Notes under the pieces: model-generated
Told to the model about the DNA's origin: nothing
Database searches by the model: none
Seen by the model: only the letters and a program-made list of their open reading frames with translations
Position numbers and translations under genes: made by a program
In this document: positions 33,742 to 42,022 of the stretch, in pieces
Layout: each line of letters opens with the position of its first letter
Position numbering within the stretch: the stretch's first letter is position 1
Assembly (NCBI RefSeq): GCF_029783845.1
Contig: NZ_LWID01000001.1
Location: 2,389,501-2,453,500, forward strand
From: Volucribacter amazonae
GTDB lineage: Bacteria > Pseudomonadota > Gammaproteobacteria > Enterobacterales > Pasteurellaceae
DNA length: 64,000 bases
Direction: 5' to 3'

Positions 33742-34764
33742 ATGAAATCAACAACGAAAAAATTACCGGGCTGGGTACATATCCCATTAGCAGTATTTAT
33801 GGCAATTAGCTTAGTGCAGACGGCACTAGGTTTTCAAGATTTATTTGGACAAGCCTTTGCATGGGCATTTTCCATAGCTTTAACCATATTAATGTATGGA
33901 TTTACCGTATTGATTGGTTATCGGCGTATTAATCGTTTACCTGTAATAGGTTTCTTAATTGGCTATTTCTTTATTTCACTGTTTTCTTTTACGGGAAATT
34001 TCAATGCGGTTTATACCTCTTATCAGAAAGAGCAATTATTTCGTGATGAATTATTAAAACATAAACAGCAATTACATGATGTCGTAAATGCAGCCAATAA
34101 AGCCTTAAATAGCTTTAGCCCTGAGATTACTGAAAAACGTAATCGTTTAGAAAGTTTAACAGAACAATTAGTTAGCCAAATTACCGATCCTGCTCGCCCC
34201 GGGTTAGGGAAACGAGCATTAGAGCTGATTGCTGAAATTGAATCGGTATTAGGCGAAAAATTGACGGAATTTGGTACAAGAGGGAGCGATTGGAATGCGA
34301 TTGCACAGCGTTATCGTGAAAATATTGATCAAATTGCACGACGTAAATTAACCAGTAAAGACTATGAAAAAATTGAAGATGTGCGCGAAAGTATTAAACA
34401 AAAAGAAACTGAAACTATTCGTCTTATTGATAATGTATTACTTACGAGCCAATCTGTTAAAGATTACGGTTTTGAAGCCAATTTAAAAGCAGTTAATGTG
34501 GTCAATGAAATTGGTTCTACTGTGCAAGAATTTATTAACGATACTGCAATTTTTAAATTTGAACCAGTACCTTTTGAAAGCCAAGAAATTGGAAAAATTG
34601 CTTTTTCATTTAAATCAGCTTTTGTCCAACATACTTTAGTTGGCATTCTATTTACCATTCTTTGCCTATTTATTGATTGGGCAGTAGTGCTAAGTTTATT
34701 GGTCTTTTTTGGTGGACGAGAGAAAGAAACGACAAAACCAATTTACTCAGGACATTCAATGTAA
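33742..34764 (+). CDS. Membrane coiled-coil protein, first gene of a four-gene GTPase operon
   Basis: 340 aa. Three hydrophobic helices lie near the N-terminus (IPLAVFMAISLVQTALGF, then FAWAFSIALTILMYGFTVL, then VIGFLIGYFFISLFSF). A hydrophilic, charged helical stretch of about 200 aa follows (residues ~90-290, likely coiled coil: ELLKHKQQLHDVVNAANKAL, EKRNRLESLTEQLVSQ). One C-terminal helix (HTLVGILFTILCLFIDWAVV) ends it. The start at 33742 is chosen for TGAGG just upstream; a TTG at 33730 is in frame. I do not recognise a family. The architecture suggests an inner-membrane sensor or scaffold with a large loop on one side. Confidence 0.75.
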   Translation: MKSTTKKLPGWVHIPLAVFMAISLVQTALGFQDLFGQAFAWAFSIALTILMYGFTVLIGYRRINRLPVIGFLIGYFFISLFSFTGNFNAVYTSYQKEQLFRDELLKHKQQLHDVVNAANKALNSFSPEITEKRNRLESLTEQLVSQITDPARPGLGKRALELIAEIESVLGEKLTEFGTRGSDWNAIAQRYRENIDQIARRKLTSKDYEKIEDVRESIKQKETETIRLIDNVLLTSQSVKDYGFEANLKAVNVVNEIGSTVQEFINDTAIFKFEPVPFESQEIGKIAFSFKSAFVQHTLVGILFTILCLFIDWAVVLSLLVFFGGREKETTKPIYSGHSM

Positions 34765-34776
34765 TAGGAGCAAACA

Positions 34777-35988
34777 ATGTTAAAAAATCCTTTTAAAAAT
34801 GATGACAATTTAGAAAAAGAACAGTCAGATTTCGTTGATGCATTTGAAAGCAAAGATCATGCTGAACAAGAGAGCGATCCTTTTATTACTGAGGAAGAAG
34901 AAATAGGTCAACAAGATAAATTTGATTCAACTTTGAAAGCCATAGAACCAGTAATAGAGGATAATAAGCCTTTAGTCAGTTCTTCAGAGCCTGTAAATAG
35001 TTATACTTTTAACAAATTTAATGGTAATGAATATAAATACCAATCACAAATTAAAACCGATAAATTACAAAAACGTGATATTGAACAGGATCTTAATGAT
35101 GAAGAGTATCATCAGCGTTTGGTGGAACTAAATACTGATGCTGAAAATAAGCATTATATTTTATTTTTTGGGCAACCTGCTTCAGGAAAAACTTGGATTA
35201 TTGGTAGTATTCTACATTATATGAAAAATTATCTGGGCGGTACGGTTTATTTAGATACACAGAAAACCACTGAAAGCGAAGAAGAATTATTTTACCAATT
35301 ACAAGATCGCTTCAATGGGGTAATTCATGCGGAGAAAATTACGAGTACGGATACTAAACAATATTTTGAATTCCATATTTGTTTTACTCCAAAAGATTCT
35401 AGTAAACCACCGATTAATATGGTGTTTATTGATGCTTCAGGGGAACATTCTGAACAAGGTTTTAGAACTAAACATAATAATAACTCGGGGCAGTTACCAA
35501 ATTATTTAACTGCAATTTTAGAATCTAATGTGAAAACTAAGTTAGTCTTTGTTTATGATCAATCTTTACAAGATGAAAGAGGTTCAATTCCGCAAGTGAA
35601 TGTTTTAGATGCTGTTTTTATCCATATTCAGCATATTCAAAAACGGCATAATAAGTTCTTTCCTAAAGCATTATTAATGTCTAAATCAGATCGTATTTAT
35701 GCCTCGGATTATTCTACTGTAGAACGTTGTGGTGGTGATGCTATGACTTATGCGGTGTATAAAATACCTGCGTTTGCAAATAGTTTTTTTAATGAATCAC
35801 CAGAAAATAAAACCATATTCTATCAAATGGGCAAATTTTCAACGAATTCAGATCTATTACTAGAATTTGATAAAGAATGTCCTGAACGGTTATTTAGATG
35901 GCTCTATATGACAGGTACTGGTGGGATTTCACCAATTAAAGAGCAAAGTTGCTGGGATAAATTTATGGCGTGGTTAAAAGGAAAATAG
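34777..35988 (+). CDS. P-loop GTPase (TRAFAC-like), second gene of the operon
   Basis: 403 aa with an acidic, disordered N-terminus of about 110 residues, then a P-loop domain. G1/Walker A is FFGQPASGKTW (residues 132-139). G3/Walker B is NMVFIDASGEH (D219, G222, E223). A candidate G4 is LLMSKSDRIY (SKSD, residues 302-305), the NKxD-type guanine-specificity motif. DxxGE in G3 recalls the double-GTPase (DO-GTPase) group described in NTP-dependent conflict systems, but that link is from memory and unproven. Starts 12 bases after the membrane-protein gene with AGGAG before the ATG. Confidence 0.78.
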   Translation: MLKNPFKNDDNLEKEQSDFVDAFESKDHAEQESDPFITEEEEIGQQDKFDSTLKAIEPVIEDNKPLVSSSEPVNSYTFNKFNGNEYKYQSQIKTDKLQKRDIEQDLNDEEYHQRLVELNTDAENKHYILFFGQPASGKTWIIGSILHYMKNYLGGTVYLDTQKTTESEEELFYQLQDRFNGVIHAEKITSTDTKQYFEFHICFTPKDSSKPPINMVFIDASGEHSEQGFRTKHNNNSGQLPNYLTAILESNVKTKLVFVYDQSLQDERGSIPQVNVLDAVFIHIQHIQKRHNKFFPKALLMSKSDRIYASDYSTVERCGGDAMTYAVYKIPAFANSFFNESPENKTIFYQMGKFSTNSDLLLEFDKECPERLFRWLYMTGTGGISPIKEQSCWDKFMAWLKGK

Positions 35989-36005
35989 TAAAAGGGAAAA
36001 CAACA

Positions 36006-37397
36006 ATGGCAGAAGCAAAAGGTTTATTAGGCTGGGGGATTGTCGGAACACCAAAAGGCAGACAGCGAGCCAGTGCTGGATTAGATGAGCAAATTAACCA
36101 AGCGGGTATATTCGATCTCGATCAGAATATAGGGCAATGTTTACCAGATCCTATAAAAGATAGAGGAGAATCAACTTTATATTATTTAACTTATCGTGAA
36201 ATTTCAGGTTATACGTTATTAGGCATTGCCGAGTATCGTTCAGTAAAAGAAATGGGACAGAATCGTACGGGAAGCTATTTTGGATCTTTTATTGAATGTA
36301 TCAATAGCAACTTTTCTACCAATGAGGCAGATCTTAAAATATTATTTTCTGACTTATATAATTTAAATCTATATCAGTATAAATCTTTTATTGATACACA
36401 AGATATGATGTATAGCGAGTTAATTGACGGAAAAAAGGTGATTGAGTTACCGAATTTAGATAAAATTTCACAAAAACTAACCGCACTTAGACCTAAATTT
36501 ATAAATCATGTTAATATTAAAGAAAGTTTATTTGTTTATACTGGAAATATAAGCGTTATAAATATTATGAAATTTTTATTAGAGCAACAAGTTTATCATC
36601 AGTATAAACATATTTATTTTTCTTCAAGTACTGAAATAACTAACAAAATTAAACAAAGAAAGAATGTTGATGTTATAGATTTTACTAAAGATTTATTTAA
36701 ATCGAGTTATTTTACTATTTCTTATCAGCAAGAAATTTTGGCTTTACATAAAGATATTAAAAGTCTAATGGATAAGGAAAATCAGTTAAAAGAAAATAAT
36801 GTTAAATTACAAAGTTTATTAGAACAACAAGAAAAAGAGAAAGAACAAGAGATTAATAGGAGAGTGAGTATTGTTATTGGTGAAGAAAAAGAACAATTAC
36901 ACAAAATACAAGATAAAATTGAGCAAGAGCAAATTTTTATTGACTTAGGTAAGAAAATACTTGGAGAGCTAACTAACCATAAAGAGGCATTAACAAGATA
37001 TAATTTAGTAGAAATATCTAATACACATTCAAGAAATCAGCTTAATTCAGTTATTAAACCTTATATTGATAGATTGTCTTCTGAAATTAAGGAACAATCT
37101 AAAAAAGTTGAATCGGTTAATAAACCAATAGAATATAAGGAATCTATTTACACTTGGATTTTTGCAGCTATTTCGATTATATTTTTAGTAATTATTGGTA
37201 TTTTAATATTTATTTATGAGAATAAGAATGATAAAGATGATAGAGTCAGTCCTATATTGAAAAATGAAATAATAGAAGTAAAAAATAAAATAGAAAATAT
37301 TGATGAAAATAATAAGATCTTATTAAAGAAACTTGGTGAGATTACTTCACAATTAGAAGAGAATAAAGATAATAGAGATAATAAGGGTAAAAAATAA
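36006..37397 (+). CDS. Coiled-coil protein with a C-terminal membrane anchor, third gene of the operon
   Basis: 463 aa. Residues 1-240 form a soluble alpha/beta-looking domain with STLYYLTYREISGYTLLGIA and the following RTGSYFGSFIECI. Residues ~245-310 are a strong coiled coil (KENQLKENNVKLQSLLEQQE). A single membrane helix lies at 381-404 (IYTWIFAAISIIFLVIIGIL), followed by a short C-terminal coiled coil. The pattern 'gYtLLG...RtGSYFGsF' recalls N-terminal domains of GTPase-associated proteins in conflict operons (recall only). Start at 36006 chosen for AAGGGAAA upstream. Its stop overlaps the next start (TAATG). Confidence 0.75.
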   Translation: MAEAKGLLGWGIVGTPKGRQRASAGLDEQINQAGIFDLDQNIGQCLPDPIKDRGESTLYYLTYREISGYTLLGIAEYRSVKEMGQNRTGSYFGSFIECINSNFSTNEADLKILFSDLYNLNLYQYKSFIDTQDMMYSELIDGKKVIELPNLDKISQKLTALRPKFINHVNIKESLFVYTGNISVINIMKFLLEQQVYHQYKHIYFSSSTEITNKIKQRKNVDVIDFTKDLFKSSYFTISYQQEILALHKDIKSLMDKENQLKENNVKLQSLLEQQEKEKEQEINRRVSIVIGEEKEQLHKIQDKIEQEQIFIDLGKKILGELTNHKEALTRYNLVEISNTHSRNQLNSVIKPYIDRLSSEIKEQSKKVESVNKPIEYKESIYTWIFAAISIIFLVIIGILIFIYENKNDKDDRVSPILKNEIIEVKNKIENIDENNKILLKKLGEITSQLEENKDNRDNKGKK

Positions 37398-38524
37398 TGA
37401 AATTTTCTTTTTTATTAATTATAAGCTTATTCTTTTTGATGTCTTGTTCTGATGAAAACAGTGAAAAGTGCCAAGATTTATCAAATAGTGAGATAAGCTC
37501 ATTGGCTTCATCTTATTGTGAAAAGGCGGCTAAAAATGGTGATGTTAATGCTCAATATCAATTAGGGAAAAAAGCACTAGATGAAAATAACAAGGAACAA
37601 GCTGAGCATTATTTTCAGCAAGCTGCACAACAAAAACACCCTATGGCTTTATTTGAGCTAGGACAACTTTATCAACAGCAGGGCGGTGAAGATAATCAAC
37701 ATAAAGCAGAATTTTATTATCAGCAAGGTTGTGATTTAAAATATTTAATTGCTTGTGAACGTCTTTTCTCTTTAGGTAAGAAAAAGGAAGACAAAAGCCA
37801 GATAAAAATAGAAAAGCAAACTTTGCCTAATGTGGATACACTTGCTCAAGCTCAAGCTCAAGCTCAAGCTCAAGCTCAAGCTCAAGCTCAAGCTCAAACC
37901 ACTAAATCAGAAAGGAAATCAACGACTATACAAAGAACGAAAGAAGAATTATTTAAATTGGGCGTTGAAGCTGATATGGTAAAAGATTATCAGAGAGCGA
38001 TTAAATATTACACTATGGCAGCTGATAAAGGACATTCACAGGCTCAAATGTATTTAGGAATAATGTATCAGTATGGACAAGGTGTTGAAATAAATAGGGA
38101 TAAAGCCATTTATTATTATAAATTAGCTGCAGAAGCAGGATATGGAGCAGCTAAAGAAAAATTAGAATCTTTAGGCGTAACTCAAAAAGACAAGGTGAAA
38201 ACAACCTTACCAGTATTATCTAATTTGCAGATAGTACAAGGTTTTTATCAAGCTTTAACACAAGGTAATGGAAAGCTAGCAGTGAGTTATATTATTCCAA
38301 GTAAACAAGAAACGGGTACTTTTACTTCATATTCAATGACAAAATTTTATTCCAACATGAAACAACCATTAACAGTGGATTACATTCGTCAATTATCTCC
38401 AGAACAATTTGAGGTTAGTTATCATTATACTGTAACAAAAGTAAGAAAAAATTGTTTAGCAACAGTTAGCTTATCTTCTTATTATGGAATAAATTTTATA
38501 CATTCAATAAATGCTAATTGTTAG
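37397..38524 (+). CDS. Sel1-repeat lipoprotein with NTF2-like C-terminal domain, fourth gene of the operon
   Basis: 375 aa. A lipoprotein signal (MKFSFLLIISLFFLMSC, then SDEN; Asp at +3 after Cys is D at the third mature position) is followed by two to three Sel1 repeats and an (AQ)9 linker coded by nine GCTCAA units. Two further Sel1 repeats follow (AIKYYTMAADKGHSQAQMYL). The C-terminal domain of about 100 aa (FYQALTQGNGKLAVSYIIPS, ending VSLSSYYGINFIHSINANC) looks NTF2-like. Coupled to the preceding gene. Likely the extracytoplasmic part of the four-gene system. Confidence 0.8.
   Translation: MKFSFLLIISLFFLMSCSDENSEKCQDLSNSEISSLASSYCEKAAKNGDVNAQYQLGKKALDENNKEQAEHYFQQAAQQKHPMALFELGQLYQQQGGEDNQHKAEFYYQQGCDLKYLIACERLFSLGKKKEDKSQIKIEKQTLPNVDTLAQAQAQAQAQAQAQAQAQTTKSERKSTTIQRTKEELFKLGVEADMVKDYQRAIKYYTMAADKGHSQAQMYLGIMYQYGQGVEINRDKAIYYYKLAAEAGYGAAKEKLESLGVTQKDKVKTTLPVLSNLQIVQGFYQALTQGNGKLAVSYIIPSKQETGTFTSYSMTKFYSNMKQPLTVDYIRQLSPEQFEVSYHYTVTKVRKNCLATVSLSSYYGINFIHSINANC
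37844..37897 (+). repeat. Hexanucleotide tandem repeat, (GCTCAA)9
   Basis: Nine perfect units coding for (Ala-Gln)9 between Sel1 blocks. Slippage changes linker length by two residues per unit without shifting the frame. Confidence 0.9.
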
Positions 38525-38655
38525 TTTATTATTAATAATAAAGTATATAAATTCGAGTTACTATTTTTCTAAGAAAAATAAGTTAAAGAATTTTTATATA
38601 CTATAATTATATAGTAGTTAATGTGAAAAAAGCTATTAAATCTTATAATATTGAA

Positions 38656-38688
38656 TTAAGGATAGTTAAACTATCCTTAAATTTTATC
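38656..38688. terminator. Bidirectional hairpin terminator after the GTPase operon
   Basis: TTAAGGATAG (38656-38665) and CTATCCTTAA (38671-38680) form a perfect 10-bp stem with a 5-base loop, followed by ATTTTA. It lies between the plus-strand operon and a minus-strand gene. Confidence 0.65.
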
Positions 38689-38691
38689 AAT

Positions 38692-39033
38692 TTAATCAAT
38701 CGGGTTATAGCTCATATCCCAATCCGTTAAGTGAGGTAACCGAGCTGAGGTATAAAGTTGTCCTGTTTTTTTATCTACTAAATAACTAAACATTCTATGA
38801 GCGATCATAGGATCTCCACCGCATTTATCGTCATGAATTTCATAAAAATCAAATTCATAGGTTTCTACTGTTTCGGTATCTATTGTAAAGTAACAGCCTT
38901 CGGGCATATACATTAAATTGTATTTTTTAATAGATTGATTAACTAAATTACGTGCTTGCTCAACACTATTAACAACATTTGCTAAACTTTGTATTGAGAT
39001 AAGTGCAAATAAAATTATGAAATATTTTTTCAT
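38692..39033 (-). CDS. Small exported hypothetical protein
   Basis: 113 aa with signal peptide MKKYFIILFALISIQSLA. The mature part (VVNSVEQARNLVNQSIKKYN...) has two Cys (EGCYFTIDTE and HDDKCGGDP) and a strand-turn-strand segment, FSYLVDKKTGQLYTSAR, resembling small periplasmic domains that carry a DxKTGxxY turn. Function unknown. AAGGAAGCT precedes the ATG. Convergent with the GTPase operon. Confidence 0.7.
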   Translation of the reverse strand: MKKYFIILFALISIQSLANVVNSVEQARNLVNQSIKKYNLMYMPEGCYFTIDTETVETYEFDFYEIHDDKCGGDPMIAHRMFSYLVDKKTGQLYTSARLPHLTDWDMSYNPID

Positions 39034-39103
39034 ATAGCTTCCTTATTTAATGGTAGTTAACAATATACTTATTGTAACAATGAAATATTATTTATCAATA
39101 AAT

Positions 39104-39189
39104 TATAGTCGTCCTATTTTAAAATAATACAGTGTTGGCATGCCTCGCCGTACTATTTTACTGTCTTATTTTAAATTAAAACCACTGTA
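39104..39189 (+). repeat. Dispersed TIR element, copy C (internally shortened)
   Basis: Reads from TTATAGTCGTCCTATTTTAA to TATTTTAAATTAAAACCACTGTA-like end. Compared with copies B, E and F, about 20 bases are missing from the core after GTACTATTTTACTGTCTT. Confidence 0.75.
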
Positions 39190-39227
39190 TCACTTTAATT
39201 TTATTTATAAACTAAGAGGAAAAAATA

Positions 39228-39446
39228 ATGTTTAATAAAATGATAATGGTATTAAGTTTTTTATTAATTATACCTATTGCAGATGCGAGAAAAGCACGTT
39301 GTTCTGATTTTTCTACGCAAGCAGAAGCACAGGCTTATATGTTACGTTATGGTGCTTATTATTTAGATCGGGATCGAGACGGTGAAGCTTGTGAATGTTT
39401 ACCTGGAGGTAGTAAATATGGTACTTCCGTTTGTCGGCGTAGATAG
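39228..39446 (+). CDS. Small secreted Excalibur-domain protein
   Basis: 72 aa: signal peptide (MFNKMIMVLSFLLIIPIADA), then a single Excalibur calcium-binding domain, ARCSDFSTQAEAQAYMLRYG followed by LDRDRDGEACECL. The DxDxDG loop and paired Cys are the domain's hallmark. Stand-alone Excalibur proteins of this size are known in many bacteria, often without assigned function. AGAGGAAAA precedes the start. Confidence 0.85.
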   Translation: MFNKMIMVLSFLLIIPIADARKARCSDFSTQAEAQAYMLRYGAYYLDRDRDGEACECLPGGSKYGTSVCRRR

Positions 39447-39463
39447 TTTTATAAAATAAAAAA

Positions 39464-39503
39464 ACACCGCACTTGAGTTATCATCAAAGTGCGGTGTGTT
39501 TTA
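39464..39503. terminator. Uptake-sequence hairpin between the Excalibur gene and metE
   Basis: ACACCGCACTTGA (39464-39476) pairs with TCAAAGTGCGGTGT (39484-39497), with one bulged A. T- and A-rich flanks on both sides make it a plausible bidirectional terminator for these convergent genes. Confidence 0.8.
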
Positions 39504-39511
39504 GAAAAATT

Positions 39512-41797
39512 TTATTGTGCTTTTTCGGCTAATTCTGCTCTTAATTTTTTGGTAACGGCAACCATATTTTCTAGTGCCGCTAAGGTTTCAGGCCAAGCAC
39601 GGGTTTTTAAGCCACAGTCTGGGTTGACCCATAGGCGTTCTGCGGGGATAACGTCAAGGGCTTTACGCAGTAAATGCTCGATTTCGCTTTGTTCTGGTAC
39701 ACGTGGGCTGTGAATATCGTAAACACCCGGTCCAATATCATTTGGATATTTGAAATCAGCGAATGCGGTTAATAATTCCATATCTGAACGTGAAGTTTCA
39801 ATGGTAATTACGTCAGCATCTAAATCGGCGATAGCAGGCAAAATATCGTTAAATTCAGAGTAACACATATGAGTATGGATTTGTGTGGTGTCCGCACAGC
39901 CGTAAGAAGATAAACGGAATGCTTCGCCAGCCCATTTCAAATAGCTTGCCCAGTCTGCACGTTTGAGTGGTAAGCCCTCACGAATAGCGGGTTCGTCAAT
40001 TTGAATCACTTTAATGCCTGCTTTTTCAAGGTCTAAGACTTCATCATTTAAGGCTAACGCAATTTGTTTACAGACGGTTTCACGGCTAATGTCGTTACGC
40101 ACAAATGACCATTGTAGAATGGTAACAGGGCCTGTCAACATACCTTTCATTACTTTGTTGGTAAGGCTTTGGGCATAAGTTGACCAAGCGACGGTCATTG
40201 GTTCAGGACGAGTAACGTCACCGAAAATCACTGGCGGTTTAACGCAACGTGAGCCATAGCTTTGTACCCAACCAAATTTGGTAAAGGCAAAACCGTCAAG
40301 CAGTTCACCGAAGTATTCCACCATATCGTTACGTTCAGCTTCGCCATGCACTAACACGTCTAAATCTAATTCTTCTTGTTTTTTCACCACATAAGCAATT
40401 TCTTTTTTCATTGCAGTTTCATAGTCAGCCGCTGAAAGATCGCCTTTTTTGAATTTGGCACGAGCTTGGCGAATTTCTAAGGTTTGTGGGAAAGAACCAA
40501 TATTGGTAGTTGGTAATAATGGTAATTTTAACCAATCATGTTGTACTTTGATACGCTCTGCATAAGGGGATTGACGTTGATCCGCATTCGCAGGTAGGTT
40601 GGCTAAACGTGTTGCCACTTCTGGTTTATGGATTACTTTGCTATTGGCACGAGAATCAGCCGCGGCTTGGCTTGCATCTAATTCGGCTTGCACTGCTGAA
40701 CGTCCTTGATCTAAGGCTGTTTTTAATAAACGAAGTTCGTCTGCTTTTTGTAAGGTAAAGGCTAACCAAGCGTATAAGTCAGGGTTATTGGCTTGTAATT
40801 GAGTTTCAACGCTTAAATCGTATGGCGAATGTAATAATGAACAAGAGCTTGAAATCCATAATCTGTCGCCAAGTTGAGCTTTTAATGGCTCAAGGACTTC
40901 TAAAACCTTATTTAAGTTTGCACGCCAAATATTACGTCCGTCAATTACACCGACAGAAAGCACTTTATCGTAATCTTTAAATTGAGCAAGTTGCTCAGGG
41001 GCACGCACTAAATCAATATGTAAGCCGTCAACAGGTAAAGATTTTAATAAATCAGCATGTTCTGCCACTGAACCAAAGTAAGTGGCAAAAAGTAAGTTGG
41101 CATTAACCGCTTGTTTTAATTGAGCATAGGTATCTGCATAAGCATTTAACCATTCTTGTGGTAAATCTAGGGCTAAGGCAGGTTCATCAATTTGAATCCA
41201 AGTTGCCCCTTGGTTAGCTAAAGCGTTAAGAATTTCCACATAAACAGGGATTAATTTATTTAAGAGGCTTAAACGGTCAAAGGTTGAGCCTTTTTCTTTC
41301 CCTAACCAAAGGAAAGTTAATGGACCGACAATCGTAGGCTTGGCTTGATGACCTTGTGCTTGCGCCTCTTTAAGTTGGTTCACATAATGGGTTGGATTGG
41401 CTTTAAATTCCGTATCTACTGCAAACTCAGGCACTAAATAATGGTAGTTAGTGTCAAACCATTTCGTCATTTCAATGGCAAATTGGGTTTTGTTACCACG
41501 AGCTAATTGGAAATATTGATCAAGGGTTAATTGTTGGCTATCAAAGCCGAAACGCGCAGGAATTGCCCCTGTTGCCACTTGTAAATCAAGGATATGATCA
41601 TAGAAAGTAAAGTCGCCAACTGCCACAAAATCCGCCTTGGCTTCCGCTTGATGACGCCAGTTTTTTTCACGCAATGCTTTGGCAATATCTAATAAATCTT
41701 GTTCTGCCACTTCACCACGCCAATAGCGTTCTTGAGCAAATTTTAATTCACGTTTGGCACCAACACGAGGAAAGCCTGAAAAATGTAATGTTGTCAT
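39512..41797 (-). CDS. metE: Cobalamin-independent methionine synthase
   Basis: 761 aa. It transfers the methyl group of 5-methyltetrahydropteroyl-triglutamate to homocysteine, the last step of methionine synthesis. The start MTTLHFSGFPRVGAKRELKF is typical. The C-terminal barrel carries the zinc ligands: His and Cys in IHTHMCYSEF, and Cys in WVNPDCGLKTR. It is divergent from metR, its usual activator, across 225 bases. AAGGAGTACCT lies just before the start. Confidence 0.97.
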   Translation of the reverse strand: MTTLHFSGFPRVGAKRELKFAQERYWRGEVAEQDLLDIAKALREKNWRHQAEAKADFVAVGDFTFYDHILDLQVATGAIPARFGFDSQQLTLDQYFQLARGNKTQFAIEMTKWFDTNYHYLVPEFAVDTEFKANPTHYVNQLKEAQAQGHQAKPTIVGPLTFLWLGKEKGSTFDRLSLLNKLIPVYVEILNALANQGATWIQIDEPALALDLPQEWLNAYADTYAQLKQAVNANLLFATYFGSVAEHADLLKSLPVDGLHIDLVRAPEQLAQFKDYDKVLSVGVIDGRNIWRANLNKVLEVLEPLKAQLGDRLWISSSCSLLHSPYDLSVETQLQANNPDLYAWLAFTLQKADELRLLKTALDQGRSAVQAELDASQAAADSRANSKVIHKPEVATRLANLPANADQRQSPYAERIKVQHDWLKLPLLPTTNIGSFPQTLEIRQARAKFKKGDLSAADYETAMKKEIAYVVKKQEELDLDVLVHGEAERNDMVEYFGELLDGFAFTKFGWVQSYGSRCVKPPVIFGDVTRPEPMTVAWSTYAQSLTNKVMKGMLTGPVTILQWSFVRNDISRETVCKQIALALNDEVLDLEKAGIKVIQIDEPAIREGLPLKRADWASYLKWAGEAFRLSSYGCADTTQIHTHMCYSEFNDILPAIADLDADVITIETSRSDMELLTAFADFKYPNDIGPGVYDIHSPRVPEQSEIEHLLRKALDVIPAERLWVNPDCGLKTRAWPETLAALENMVAVTKKLRAELAEKAQ

Positions 41798-41832
41798 AGG
41801 TACTCCTTATAAACTTTAATTCATTGTTGTTC

Positions 41833-41854
41833 AGTCTAGCCATTTAGACGGCTA
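41833..41854. promoter_or_regulatory. Candidate Met-box operator upstream of metE
   Basis: GTCTA-N6-TAGAC (41834-41849), overlapped by TAGCC...GGCTA, resembles variants of the MetJ box AGACGTCT and lies about 40 bases upstream of metE. I found no clear TGAA-N5-TTCA MetR site in the 41798-42022 gap. Assignment to MetJ or MetR is open. Confidence 0.35.
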
Positions 41855-42022
41855 TTTGTTTCGTTGGCAACAGAATGACTGATTTAAGCCAATTATGCAA
41901 TCTCATAATTTTCACGTTTTCTATGAATTTTTTTAATATTCTCATGGTAAAGCCGTACAGTTCATCTGATGACTAGGGTATAATAATGCCAATTTGAGTT
42001 ATTTTTCTAATTATTTACCTTT

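Noticed and set aside
41798..42022. A clear MetR operator TGAA-N5-TTCA
   Set aside because: Only half-site-like pieces were found; no full dyad, so it is not listed as a MetR site.
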